39,568 bases of DNA. Source: an uncultured Saprospiraceae bacterium (GTDB lineage Bacteria; Bacteroidota; Bacteroidia; Chitinophagales; Saprospiraceae). Made by a program: the position numbers and the translations under genes. The notes beneath the pieces were generated by a model. The model was given only the letters and a program-made list of their open reading frames with translations. It searched no databases and was not told the origin of the DNA. Shown piece after piece: positions 1 through 8,186 of this stretch (positions within the stretch are counted from its first letter, which is position 1; every line of letters starts with the position of its first letter). The stretch is taken from positions 1 through 39,568 of the forward strand of contig CALFDU010000121.1 of the NCBI GenBank assembly GCA_937950315.1, read 5' to 3'.

Positions 1-562
1 GGAGGTTCAAAAAGGTAGAATAGATATCCACCGCCAATTTCTTCCCCTATTTCATATTTATATGGAAAACTGATTCCATTTAAACTAGTCCTTGGAAATG
101 GTCCATCAGAAAGCGCTCGAATCACCCCATTTGTTTCAATATTCAATCTCACTGCAGACGACGCTGAAATAGCAGAAGTAAGTAATCTTTTTGCTGGTCG
201 ATATCCAGGTGGAAGGACTGCAATGGTATCATTAATTTTAATTCCACCAGTTTTCCTCACAACCCCTCCTATGTAAACTCTTTTATTATGTTTATAATAA
301 TAAGAGGGTTGATTGTTTGCCTGATTAAAAAAACCATCCTCTAACGGCAATCCTTTAGGGGTTTGTGGAGAGACAGTGGGTTCTGCATCTTTAATTGCCA
401 ACGTACCATCTTCCTTCAATACCAATTTATTCATTTGCGCACCAGCAAAAACGGTATCAAGCTGATTTAGCTTCACTTTCCCGTCCAGCTCAATGCCTAC
501 TTGCGCAGAATTGTGGTAGTAGCAAAGAGAGAGAGTAATAACAATAAAATTGTTCGTTTCAT
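1..562 (-). CDS. Secreted protein, 5' part only, signal peptide out of frame with the mature part
   Basis: Read leftwards from 562, ATG opens a classic signal peptide, MKRTILLLLLSLFATTT, but that frame stops at 497-499. The frame one step away is open from a stop-free start at 572 to the window edge. It encodes NSAQVGIELDGKVKLNQ, a long soluble region, and ends at the edge with IGEEIGGGYLFYLFEP. That ending resembles the start of the GG-x-FYL module seen in Bacteroidota tail-fibre-like secreted proteins (my recollection of the family, not searched). A (CT)5 tract, at 526-535 on the plus strand as AG repeats, lies between the two pieces. Removing one CT unit would join them exactly and give a cleavable signal ending in NSA|Q. 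In the frame as given the only ATG is at 572 and gives a poor signal peptide. The gene is truncated at the left edge and its function is unknown. Confidence 0.6.
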
Positions 563-572
563 GATCAAGCAT

Positions 573-1017
573 CTTATTGCACAATATTAAGTTATGATCT
601 CCTATTTTAGTGAAAATAGTGGGTGGACAAAAGGTGGACAAGGGCCGTTTTTCGTAGGTACTTGATATGAATTATCAAATATTAGGCATTTATTGGGGCA
701 ATTGGGAGTATGTGGAGATGGATCTAGAAATTTGGCGGAAGCTATTACTCAATAGCTAAGAGGAAGGTAGGAATATTTTAAAATGGGACCTACCCTGTTT
801 TTGCAATCGACCCAAGATGGAACAATAGATTTTAGGTATGAATGGATGGTTCCCAAAAATGTAAACTATGTGCCTTATCTACACCTTATCATTGTTTGAC
901 GACATAGTTTACACTTTTTTTTATTGAATTATAAATGTGTTCTTCTTTAGCTGTTAATCACTCAAATACACATTTGCGTAAGCACTATCAAACAACAGCC
1001 ATTCCAATATCCTCTCT
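573..1017. other. Intergenic stretch, no gene recognised
   Basis: This 445-bp gap separates two leftward genes. It holds a small inverted repeat (TTGATA at 662-667 with TATCAA at 673-678), the perfect 12-bp inverted repeat listed separately at 860-913, and a one-mismatch copy of a 13-mer that recurs elsewhere in the window (971-983). A 30-codon open frame on the plus strand starts near 667 and has nothing to support it as a gene. Confidence 0.5.
855..922. terminator. Perfect 12-bp inverted repeat flanked by A and T runs; candidate bidirectional terminator
   Basis: TGTAAACTATGT at 860-871 is the exact reverse complement of ACATAGTTTACA at 902-913. The arms are preceded by AAAAA and followed by CTTTTTTTT, so RNA from either strand would end in a stem followed by U residues. 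The 30-nt loop is long for a rho-independent terminator. It sits about 105 bp past the stop of the leftward LRR gene and could end that transcript. An operator is the alternative. Confidence 0.45.
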
Positions 1018-4000
1018 CTACTCAGGAATACATGTCTCTATCTCAATGGTGAATTCTGTTGTTTTCGGCGCAAAGAAATCTTCAGACAAAGTGACTGATT
1101 CTCCACTTGCATATTTGACCGAAAGGTTATTGCCAATAATATTTTCAGAGATAATAATGTCATCGGCCTTGTACAAGCCTTCCACAATAGTAAATGGAGC
1201 TAGATCTAAGACCGTAGGACAATCAGCTCCCAAGACTGTACAAAGTTCGCACAATGAACCACCACAATCTACTTGGGTTTCATCTCCGTTTAATACGTTA
1301 TCGGAACAAGTTTCACAGCTTCCATCATCAATGTCAGCATAGGGTACATAATTGTGAGCTGTCGCATCTGTGCATCCGTATTTTGCCAATGGCAAAAGGG
1401 TAATCATTTCAGCATTAGACAGCGTGGCTTCTTCAAAAGATAAAAAATTTGGCTCATCGACTGTGCCTTCCCACACTGTTGCTAAGTATGAAAAAAATGA
1501 ATTGCCCGCATCTGAGAGAGGAGTTTTTGTAACAACGATCGTTGCAGTTCTAAAAATAGGAACAGTATCAACCGGTGCTGGAGACCTATAACCATAAGCG
1601 TCAACTATGTCTTGTGGGGTGACATACTCTATAGTGCTTACGTTGTAATTACCATTTGAATCAGCAACTGGATTGGTGACGACGGTATATTCGTTACGAA
1701 GATCCATGGTGTCTAATACTCCCATGCAGTATAATTCAAGATCAGCATATTCATTTTTATCTGACTTAAATCCGGCTGTTACAGTTTGATCCCAAGTAAC
1801 TGTATTATTATCAATTACGGTAATGACAGGTCCCACTCCTCCAAGAACACCAAATACATCTGAATACCCAAAATGAGATCCAAAACCATTTGTATGAAAT
1901 AAAGAAGAAAAGTTTGCGCCCCACTGATGCATTACTTCATGATTCATTGGTGGTTCCTCATCTAGGTTCTCAAAAACGTTTAGTCCTTGCAATTTTCCAT
2001 CACTTCCAAATGTACTTGTATTGTCGAAAATTGCACCAGATGTTCCAGTAAAATCTCTTTTTGCAAATAAATGATAATTGAGTCCACTTTGTCTTTCTGG
2101 GATAATGACATTTATAAAATCAAAGGTGTCTTGATAAATTTTATACAAGGTTTTTGAATATTCTTCAATCGCTTGATCAATATTGTCTGTCACTATATTG
2201 AATAGATAATCATTTATTCTTATTGAATCATTGATGTCATCAAATGGTTCGAAACTGGTTTCGTTAGGGTTTACAAAACCAACAGTTGGAGAATTCTGAG
2301 ATCTACTTTGGTTGATTGAGCTTCCATCGTGGGTCTGAAAGAAAGCAAAAGACCCAGCTCGAAGGGCTTGTTCTCGAACGTAAAATGGAATATCAAAACC
2401 AAGATCAGTCGATGTGAAAATGTTGTCACCTGCCATTTCATCATTGCCCAGTCCATCATCAAGTAAAACAACTTTTGCGGTTAAGAAACCATTTTGATTA
2501 TAATGCAAAAATTCAGAATATAGATGTAGCGAATCATAACTATAGCCATCGTTTACCTCAGCAACAGCATAAAAGGAACTCAAGCTATTGTCAGTAAAGG
2601 CAAATAAGTTATTAAAGTAAGCGGAATCTATGGCACTTTCATCTGTATATGGTTCCGCAATCAAAACGGTATCCAAATCTGTAGATAAATCAACATGCAT
2701 TGCTTCAAAAGATTGAGCACCAATTACGAATGGCCTATAATAAACATGATAATTTCCGGCTGGAATTACTATATCAAAAGTACTATTGACATTAGAAACG
2801 TTGCCAGTAAATACTACCTCATAGGTATCCTTTTCATAAATAATCATTTTAGAATGCAAGATATCACCGTTCAAATTCTCAACAGTTCCCGTAAATGAGA
2901 CCTCCTGAACGCAAATAGGACATGCTAAACTAAAATCTGTCCAAGGGTCTACATTTAGCAAATTTGCTTCAGCCCATACAGGATCATCAACAGTTATACA
3001 GCATAGAGGGCTATTAAATGTTGAGTTGAACGAGGTCAGATTTATGTTGTTGCCATTTTTAATGTCAAGAAAAATTAAATCATTGACTATAACACTTAAT
3101 TCCTCTAGATTATTTGCAGCGCTAAGATCGAGCTCAGCTATTTCATTGAAACCACAATCTACTGTAATCAAATTTGAAAGATTACTTACATCTAAGGTGA
3201 CAAGATCATTGGACGCAACATCTAAGTGCTCTAATGCAGAAAGCGAAGTGAGGTCCAACGTTGTTAATTCATTGAATACAGAAATTAATTCTTTTAAACC
3301 AGTAAGGTTGCTTACATCTAAACTAGTTAAACCTGAGGACGAACAATCCAATATTTCCAAAGAATTTGAAGCAGGGAAATTAAAGTCGGTGATACTTGTG
3401 TTTTCACATTCCAGTGAGATTAATCCAGTTAGACTACTAAAGTCTACAGAAGATAATGCATTGTTTGAAAAACACCTCAAGCTTTCTAAATTACTCAATC
3501 CATCCACAATTAATGTTGTAAGATTATTGCTAAAAACATTTGCTGTTCCTAATCCTGTACAACCAGAAATATCTAAACTTGTTAGATTGTTACCATTCAG
3601 AGAAAGTACTGTCAAATTTGGATGTGAACCAAGTGTAATTGAATTAAGACCACATGATTGAACTTGTAGTATCCCAAGATTGGTTGAACTACTTACATCC
3701 AAGCTGGCTATATTATTGTTATTGAATAGAGAAAGTGTAGATAGATTTGTCAGTGTACCAAGCGTGATTGAGCTAATATCATTATTTTGAGCTTGTAGTG
3801 TGCTAAGATTGGTTAAAGCACTTACATCCAAGCTGGTGATATTGTTATTTTGACAAGAAAGATTGGTGAGATTAGTTAAGTTGGATACATCAAGACTGGT
3901 TAAATTATTCCCCCCACAAGACAATACAAAGAGGGTTGTAAAATCCTCTATGCCTGTCAAATCATTTATTCCTTTATTACTGATGAAAAGATTAAATGTT

Positions 4001-4176
4001 GCTTGAGCATCACTGGTTAATATTTGGCCATCAAGGGTACCTTCAGAATCAATACCGTCGTCGATTAATTCTTGTTCAAAAATTGGATCAGGGATACTTG
4101 TATATTGACAAAAGACAAAAATTGGGGCAAGCATGATTAGAGCAACAAGCGCTAAATTCCTTTCACTTACGATCAT
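1018..4176 (-). CDS. Large secreted leucine-rich-repeat protein with an HExxH metalloprotease-like motif
   Basis: The 1052-residue protein starts with a hydrophobic signal sequence (about residues 8-23, ...LIMLAPIFVFCQ). Residues about 60-390 are some 14 leucine-rich repeats of roughly 21 residues with the pattern L-x-x-L-x-x-x-x-N-x-[LI]-[TS]-x-[LI]-D-[VL]-S. The central part, about 430-930, contains NHEVMHQWG with His746, Glu747 and His750, which fits a zinc-protease HExxH helix. Its Trp four residues after Glu recalls the M1 peptidase pattern, but I could not fix a third ligand. Then come two linkers common in Bacteroidota secreted proteins: CTDATAHNYVPYADIDDGSC and a CSD-x-VLNGDETQVDCGG motif. 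The last about 65 residues form a Cys-bounded beta-rich module like the one ending the haloperoxidase fusion at 34908. The role is probably extracellular binding plus proteolysis. LRR and secretion are secure. Protease activity is inference. Confidence 0.75.
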   Translation of the reverse strand: MIVSERNLALVALIMLAPIFVFCQYTSIPDPIFEQELIDDGIDSEGTLDGQILTSDAQATFNLFISNKGINDLTGIEDFTTLFVLSCGGNNLTSLDVSNLTNLTNLSCQNNNITSLDVSALTNLSTLQAQNNDISSITLGTLTNLSTLSLFNNNNIASLDVSSSTNLGILQVQSCGLNSITLGSHPNLTVLSLNGNNLTSLDISGCTGLGTANVFSNNLTTLIVDGLSNLESLRCFSNNALSSVDFSSLTGLISLECENTSITDFNFPASNSLEILDCSSSGLTSLDVSNLTGLKELISVFNELTTLDLTSLSALEHLDVASNDLVTLDVSNLSNLITVDCGFNEIAELDLSAANNLEELSVIVNDLIFLDIKNGNNINLTSFNSTFNSPLCCITVDDPVWAEANLLNVDPWTDFSLACPICVQEVSFTGTVENLNGDILHSKMIIYEKDTYEVVFTGNVSNVNSTFDIVIPAGNYHVYYRPFVIGAQSFEAMHVDLSTDLDTVLIAEPYTDESAIDSAYFNNLFAFTDNSLSSFYAVAEVNDGYSYDSLHLYSEFLHYNQNGFLTAKVVLLDDGLGNDEMAGDNIFTSTDLGFDIPFYVREQALRAGSFAFFQTHDGSSINQSRSQNSPTVGFVNPNETSFEPFDDINDSIRINDYLFNIVTDNIDQAIEEYSKTLYKIYQDTFDFINVIIPERQSGLNYHLFAKRDFTGTSGAIFDNTSTFGSDGKLQGLNVFENLDEEPPMNHEVMHQWGANFSSLFHTNGFGSHFGYSDVFGVLGGVGPVITVIDNNTVTWDQTVTAGFKSDKNEYADLELYCMGVLDTMDLRNEYTVVTNPVADSNGNYNVSTIEYVTPQDIVDAYGYRSPAPVDTVPIFRTATIVVTKTPLSDAGNSFFSYLATVWEGTVDEPNFLSFEEATLSNAEMITLLPLAKYGCTDATAHNYVPYADIDDGSCETCSDNVLNGDETQVDCGGSLCELCTVLGADCPTVLDLAPFTIVEGLYKADDIIISENIIGNNLSVKYASGESVTLSEDFFAPKTTEFTIEIETCIPE

Positions 4177-4755
4177 AACAGGAAATCTTTTAAAATTGAC
4201 TATTGATAATAATGCATAATATTAAAATTGAAAATAAATTCTAAATCAACTTTAATTTTTTCTATTTGGACAATTCATTTTCAATGAAAACCACTAGTAC
4301 TTTTTTGAAAAAATCAGGGATTTTGCTGCTTTATTCCTACCTCCGAATAACATTTTATGCAGCCTTGATTTACGATGTGAAGGTCTGGTTTGTTGTAACC
4401 ATCGATTGCTAGTATTCTACTGCTATTTGAGTCACAGATAGCGTGTGTTCAGCGATATCTTTTGTTGGTGATATTGAATTTATTTATTGTATTTAGTGCT
4501 TTATGTTTTGTTAGGAGCCGAAGGACTAAAAAGAGGGTAAGAGTTTTGCCTGGTCTTGCGTGAATATTGATTGCCGAATATTTTAAAGCATGATATTGAG
4601 CATGTGGTAATGAATGGGGATTGAATTTTTGATATTGATGTATGCTTGGTGCATAGATGTGCTCGGGGCTGCTTTAACGGAAACGTGCATGCAACAATCT
4701 AATCACAGCGGAGAGGCATATCTTGTCATTACATATTTTTACATGCCTGCTATTT
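4177..4755. other. 579-bp intergenic stretch between the LRR protein and hipT, no gene recognised
   Basis: No convincing coding sequence was found on either strand. The right half (about 4490-4740) is less AT-rich than the left and carries short coding-like fragments broken by stops, so it may be old mobile or integrated DNA. I cannot identify any element. The left 100 bp would carry the promoter of the LRR gene (A/T rich, starting just above 4176). Confidence 0.4.
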
Positions 4756-5715
4756 TTAGGTACTACTATTTATGAATATTTCTGTTCTCTCATTAATTTG
4801 GTCTAAGTATTTTTTCTTGTTCTCGATTGAAAGAAAAGACTTTTCTATTTTTATCTGAGCTTTTTCTAACCAAGTTTTCAATCTTCTATAAATACCTTTG
4901 ATTTGTTTTTTATTTAGTTTCAAGTTTTCACCAAATCTATCAAAGTATTCTTTGCTGAAATTTTCTTTTTTCCCTCCCAATAATATTGCTGTATCTTCTT
5001 TATCTTCAGGAAGTATTATTTTCACATTAAGTAAGTCATAAGCTGGGGAAAGTACCCATCCTACATCGGAGTATATCATTGAGAAATTTTTCAAGTGCAT
5101 GTCATTGTTTCCAATGATGTAATTAAATACTGCCAACTCAAAAAATCTCAATTTATCCAATAATGTATTTTCCGATAAATCCCCAATCTTCTTTCCCAAG
5201 CGCTCCATTGTGCTTTTGTATTTATCCTCAAGTTCCAATATTTGCAAAAAATCTATCATATGTATCTTATTACCATTTGGTTCTCGATCTATCCGTTTTG
5301 TGAGATAACATAATTCACCAGATTTCAGTCGAACCAAGTTTGATGGTACAACTTTTATTTCGAACAATTCTGCAAGTCTCATTGACAAATGTTCGTTCTC
5401 TGGCATTTCAGGGTAGCTAGAATTTTGAGGTTTTAAAATGTAATGCCCATCCAATGCACCTAAAATTGTCAACCGGCCTTCATGTCCATTTGCAATTTCA
5501 GATTTTATCCAACCGAGTGACAATTTAGGTTGTACTCCTGGTATAGTGATCGATTGAAGTGCGGCTTCTTTGGCAAGTTTTTCTATTTCAGAAAAATTAT
5601 ACGGTAGAGTTGGGATTTCCTTCTTATTGAAAAATATTTCAGCACAACCCATATGATAATCGACTGTGTTTTCTGGTAGGTCTTCGTAACAATATAGGCA
5701 CTTATTCTTCTTCAT
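4756..5715 (-). CDS. hipT: HipT-type HipA-fold Ser/Thr kinase toxin
   Basis: This is a 319-residue kinase of the HipA C-terminal fold without the HipA N-subdomain-1, which is encoded separately next door as hipS. A putative zinc motif opens the protein (Cys6-x2-Cys9, His21-x2-Cys24). The Gly-rich loop reads SITIPGVQPK, with Ser55-Ile-Thr57 at the place where E. coli HipT carries two autophosphorylated serines (SIS). The catalytic loop is NNDMHLKN with Asp205, and the metal-binding motif is SPAYDLL with Asp227. HipA-family kinases phosphorylate aminoacyl-tRNA synthetases: HipA targets GltX, and E. coli HipT targets TrpS. The target here is unknown. The gene is last in the operon and its start overlaps the hipS stop by 14 nt, so translation is probably coupled. 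All catalytic residues are present, so it should be an active toxin. The Thr in the second loop position is a variation on the usual serines. Confidence 0.85.
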   Translation of the reverse strand: MKKNKCLYCYEDLPENTVDYHMGCAEIFFNKKEIPTLPYNFSEIEKLAKEAALQSITIPGVQPKLSLGWIKSEIANGHEGRLTILGALDGHYILKPQNSSYPEMPENEHLSMRLAELFEIKVVPSNLVRLKSGELCYLTKRIDREPNGNKIHMIDFLQILELEDKYKSTMERLGKKIGDLSENTLLDKLRFFELAVFNYIIGNNDMHLKNFSMIYSDVGWVLSPAYDLLNVKIILPEDKEDTAILLGGKKENFSKEYFDRFGENLKLNKKQIKGIYRRLKTWLEKAQIKIEKSFLSIENKKKYLDQINERTEIFINSST

Positions 5716-6043
5716 TTGTTTTATTCATTATTGGATGAATTGAAACTGCACCGATGGCATTTTTACAACAGGCCAACAGTAAGCCCATTCTGTCATTCTT
5801 ATTTAATTTCCAACTCTCAGAAGCAATATTTAGCAACCAACCTTCTGGTATTAATCCATCAAAAAAAGGAAAGAACCTATTGCTTTTATAAACTTGATTT
5901 GATACAGGCATCTGAAATGTTATGAACTTGTCAGAATATTTTTTCACATACTCTTCATGGTAAGCGAATTCATATCCACCATCTTCCTTTTCACTGAGTA
6001 TCCCTGCTTCTATATTATTGTATTTCACCAATGCTTTCCTCAT
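5702..6043 (-). CDS. hipS: HipS-type antitoxin (stand-alone HipA N-subdomain-1)
   Basis: The 113-residue protein matches the N-terminal subdomain of HipA: RKALVKYNNIEAGILSEKED at the start, then the YVKKYSDKFITFQMPVSNQ region and FFPFFDGLIPEGWLLN, the typical F-F-x-x-L-x-P-E-G-W signature. In the HipBST family this piece is a separate protein that neutralises the HipT kinase, unlike two-gene HipBA where it is fused to the kinase. The start overlaps the hipB end by 29 nt and the end overlaps the hipT start by 14 nt. Gene order B-S-T and lengths fit the family. The overlaps are seen directly. The antitoxin role comes from the characterised E. coli system. Confidence 0.85.
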   Translation of the reverse strand: MRKALVKYNNIEAGILSEKEDGGYEFAYHEEYVKKYSDKFITFQMPVSNQVYKSNRFFPFFDGLIPEGWLLNIASESWKLNKNDRMGLLLACCKNAIGAVSIHPIMNKTNEEE

Positions 6044-6242
6044 ATTCTTTAATATTTACTGGTTGTAGTATATGACCAAACATGATTAAAACCTGATTAA
6101 CTTTTGCCAGACTTAGGTTCTCTTTGCCTTGTTCAATCTTTCTGACCACGGTCAGTCCCACTCCTGCTCTTTCTGCAAATTCGACTTGTGTAAGATTCAA
6201 TTTCTTTCTTCTTTCTTTAACAAACTGATGTAAAGTGTTCAT
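6015..6242 (-). CDS. hipB: HipB-type helix-turn-helix repressor
   Basis: This 75-residue Cro/C1-type DNA-binding protein has its helix-turn-helix at about residues 17-40 (LTQVEFAERAGVGLTVVRKI) and a short acidic tail. It is first in the hipB-hipS-hipT operon. HipB proteins bind DNA as dimers and repress their own operon, often with the other components in complex. Only 3 bp separate its ATG from an array of 18-bp imperfect palindromes (6246-6343), which is the obvious binding target. Any transcript crosses the array just before the start codon, so tight autoregulation is likely. Confidence 0.85.
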   Translation of the reverse strand: MNTLHQFVKERRKKLNLTQVEFAERAGVGLTVVRKIEQGKENLSLAKVNQVLIMFGHILQPVNIKEYEESIGEIQ

Positions 6243-6245
6243 TTT

Positions 6246-6343
6246 TATATGTATTTGCGTATAAAATATAAGATTTAGTGATAATTATATGCATTTACAT
6301 ATAAATATATGGATTTAAATGTAATTATATGCTTTTACATATA
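6246..6343 (-). promoter_or_regulatory. Array of 20-bp-phased palindromic operators upstream of hipB
   Basis: Four 18-bp near-palindromes of the form TATATG-N6-CATATA begin at 6246, 6286, 6306 and 6326: TATATGTATTTGCGTATA, TATATGCATTTACATATA, TATATGGATTTAAATGTA and TATATGCTTTTACATATA. The empty slot at 6266 keeps the ATTTA core in the same register (8 of 18 positions match). The spacing is 20 bp, close to two helical turns, so bound dimers would lie on one face. E. coli HipB operators are also 18-bp palindromes (TATCC-N8-GGATA), so the size and symmetry agree with a HipB site of different sequence. Confidence 0.75.
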
Positions 6344-6457
6344 ATTATTGTTGTTGGATATAATTAATATAATCTCAAGAAGTATGGACCACCGCTACAA
6401 TCCTTTCCTCCGACTCCAGCATGATCTAGGGTCTTCTGTAGTTATCTGCAAAAAAAC

Positions 6458-7546
6458 CTACAACCGACTCACCCTCTTAATCGCAAAGGTCTGCAACCAA
6501 GAAAATCGATTGATCAAACCAAGCATGGTTTTCAACATCAGTTTAACAAAGGGATTTTTACTCATGATCCGCTTCCTCATTGCCTCTGATTGCCGGATGA
6601 TTTTTGCTCCTTCGGCGTGTCGGATCTTTGTGTAACTATCGGTCGTTCCTCGCATGATGGCCTGAGCCGCATCCACTGCGTCAGCAATCCCAAGATTCAT
6701 CCCTCTTCCTCCTACTGGCGAATGACAATGGGCTGCATCACCCGCAAGCAGTACTCTACCCTTTTTATACGTCTTGGCTTGACGGATCGATATGGTAAAT
6801 TCGCCTTGACGGTTGATTTGTTTTATGTCCAAAGTAGCTGGAACTTTTTCAAGACATTGATCAGTCGTAGAGATCAAACGAATGCGGTTTTCCGCGATGG
6901 GCAAGCATACGAAAGTATCATTCTCTTCGCCGACTTTCGTCCAAACATTGTTGGCTGCAAAATCGTGCATGTTGTTGAGTTCCACATCTGCTATGGACCA
7001 TTTTTTTTCTAAATCATATCCTGGAAATTCTATACCCAGCTGTTTCCTCACCAATGAATTGACTCCATCACAAGCAACTACCCAATCATACTGAACAGGA
7101 TTCTCCCCTCCATCAAAGCGAACCTGCGCCGAAGTATCTGTTGTAGAAATACCGCTAACCGCACAAGCATATTTTACATCTACTCCCTGTACTGCCAATT
7201 CATCTCTCATAATTTCTTCAGTGCGATCCTGAGGAAGGCCAGTAATCACATCTTTGGGATTCACCCGATCTTTCAAGTCAACCGATAAGACTCGAGAGGT
7301 ATCGACATGCATATTGATTTTCATAAATGGAATGCTCTCTTCAAAAATGCGCTCCGCTACACGGCCTCCGAGTTTGGTCAAACTTTCAGGCAAGATGCCA
7401 ACGGCACGAGACAAGGTGGAGGGCGAACTTCTTTTCTCAACAATATCTACCTTGATGCCATGTTTGATAAATTCAAGCGCAACGGTTAGTCCAGTGGGTC
7501 CTGCACCTATAATTAGAATTTTAGAATCTGAAAGATCAATATCCAA
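6458..7546 (-). CDS. FAD-dependent aromatic-type monooxygenase (UbiH/PHBH family)
   Basis: The 362-residue protein has the three hallmarks of class A flavin monooxygenases: the FAD-binding Rossmann motif ILIIGAGPTGL (Gly14, Gly16, Gly19) followed by an acidic strand end (VDIVEKR), a central DGVNSLVRKQLG motif, and the ribose/pyrophosphate-binding GDAAHCHSPVGGRGMNLG around Asp270. Such enzymes hydroxylate aromatic or polycyclic substrates with NAD(P)H and O2. The group also includes the TetX and PheA/TfdB enzymes. It is the last gene of the leftward run, 61 bp after its neighbour, and lies upstream of but separate from the hip operon. At about 362 residues it lacks the extra C-terminal thioredoxin-like domain of the phenol hydroxylase group. 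The substrate cannot be told from sequence. Confidence 0.8.
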   Translation of the reverse strand: MDIDLSDSKILIIGAGPTGLTVALEFIKHGIKVDIVEKRSSPSTLSRAVGILPESLTKLGGRVAERIFEESIPFMKINMHVDTSRVLSVDLKDRVNPKDVITGLPQDRTEEIMRDELAVQGVDVKYACAVSGISTTDTSAQVRFDGGENPVQYDWVVACDGVNSLVRKQLGIEFPGYDLEKKWSIADVELNNMHDFAANNVWTKVGEENDTFVCLPIAENRIRLISTTDQCLEKVPATLDIKQINRQGEFTISIRQAKTYKKGRVLLAGDAAHCHSPVGGRGMNLGIADAVDAAQAIMRGTTDSYTKIRHAEGAKIIRQSEAMRKRIMSKNPFVKLMLKTMLGLINRFSWLQTFAIKRVSRL

Positions 7547-7607
7547 AGGAGAAAATTTTATCTAAGTTGTTCAATCGAAAATACAAAATAATCCCGATAC
7601 CGAGGAC

Positions 7608-8180
7608 CTATTTTTCCGATCCGCTCAGCCTTCGAATACAAGCTTCTCGTTTGCTCCAAACGGCTTCTAGATCAAGTTCCAGATTATTTTCATTGATCCA
7701 TTGCTCAATATAAGCGCGATGCATTTCCACTTTTCTCTCTATGACGTCTTCCGGATTGATGACCATTTCTTCCATAACATCCGCTCTGATACGATCATAG
7801 GAAGCTTCTTTATTGGTGTAATCATGATAGACCCCATCAATCTTTAGATAACTGTGCGCCTCTGGAATATGACCTATTGAAGGTGACAGTTGCGTGTCGC
7901 CGACGCCGGGGTTATTCGCATCAGTCATTTTATAGATTCCCATAATCTGCTGTACTTCATCAAAACGATTTTCTTCAGCAATCTTCCGCAGCAAAGCATG
8001 CTTGGAGCTACAAGTTCCCTTTTGTTCTTGTAACACCAATCCAAAATCATAACGATTGGCATTGCGCCCATACGGGAGGTTTTCAACAAAAGAAACCAAT
8101 GCTTGCCAAGAATGCAATCCCAATGAATGCGCGATTTGGGTCAATGGTAAGTCTGCGTGAAGCTTTTTGGGAGACTGCAT
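7608..8180 (-). CDS. Transglutaminase-like protein of unknown function
   Basis: This 190-residue soluble protein has no signal peptide. The block QEQKGTCSSKHALL (Cys57), then EAHSYLKIDGVYHDYT (His109, Asp115 or Asp120), has the order and spacing of the Cys-His-Asp triad of transglutaminase-like or papain-fold proteins. That reading is inference from motif pattern only. It starts 6 bp after nudK and is clearly co-transcribed with it. The C-terminal third is helical and charged. I do not recognise a named family. It could equally be a non-catalytic fold using the conserved Cys for something else. Confidence 0.6.
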   Translation of the reverse strand: MQSPKKLHADLPLTQIAHSLGLHSWQALVSFVENLPYGRNANRYDFGLVLQEQKGTCSSKHALLRKIAEENRFDEVQQIMGIYKMTDANNPGVGDTQLSPSIGHIPEAHSYLKIDGVYHDYTNKEASYDRIRADVMEEMVINPEDVIERKVEMHRAYIEQWINENNLELDLEAVWSKREACIRRLSGSEK

Positions 8181-8186
8181 AATAAC

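Noticed and set aside
935-1342. Plus-strand open frame opposite the end of the LRR gene
   Set aside because: It is the complement of coding DNA of the LRR protein, with no domain and odd amino-acid content.
3026-3661. Long plus-strand open frame of 211 codons
   Set aside because: It lies wholly inside the LRR repeat region on the other strand and arises from the repeated codons.
4490-4740. Possible attC-like or mobile-element relic before the hip operon
   Set aside because: Some words looked familiar, but no paired core sites, integrase or repeat boundaries could be shown.
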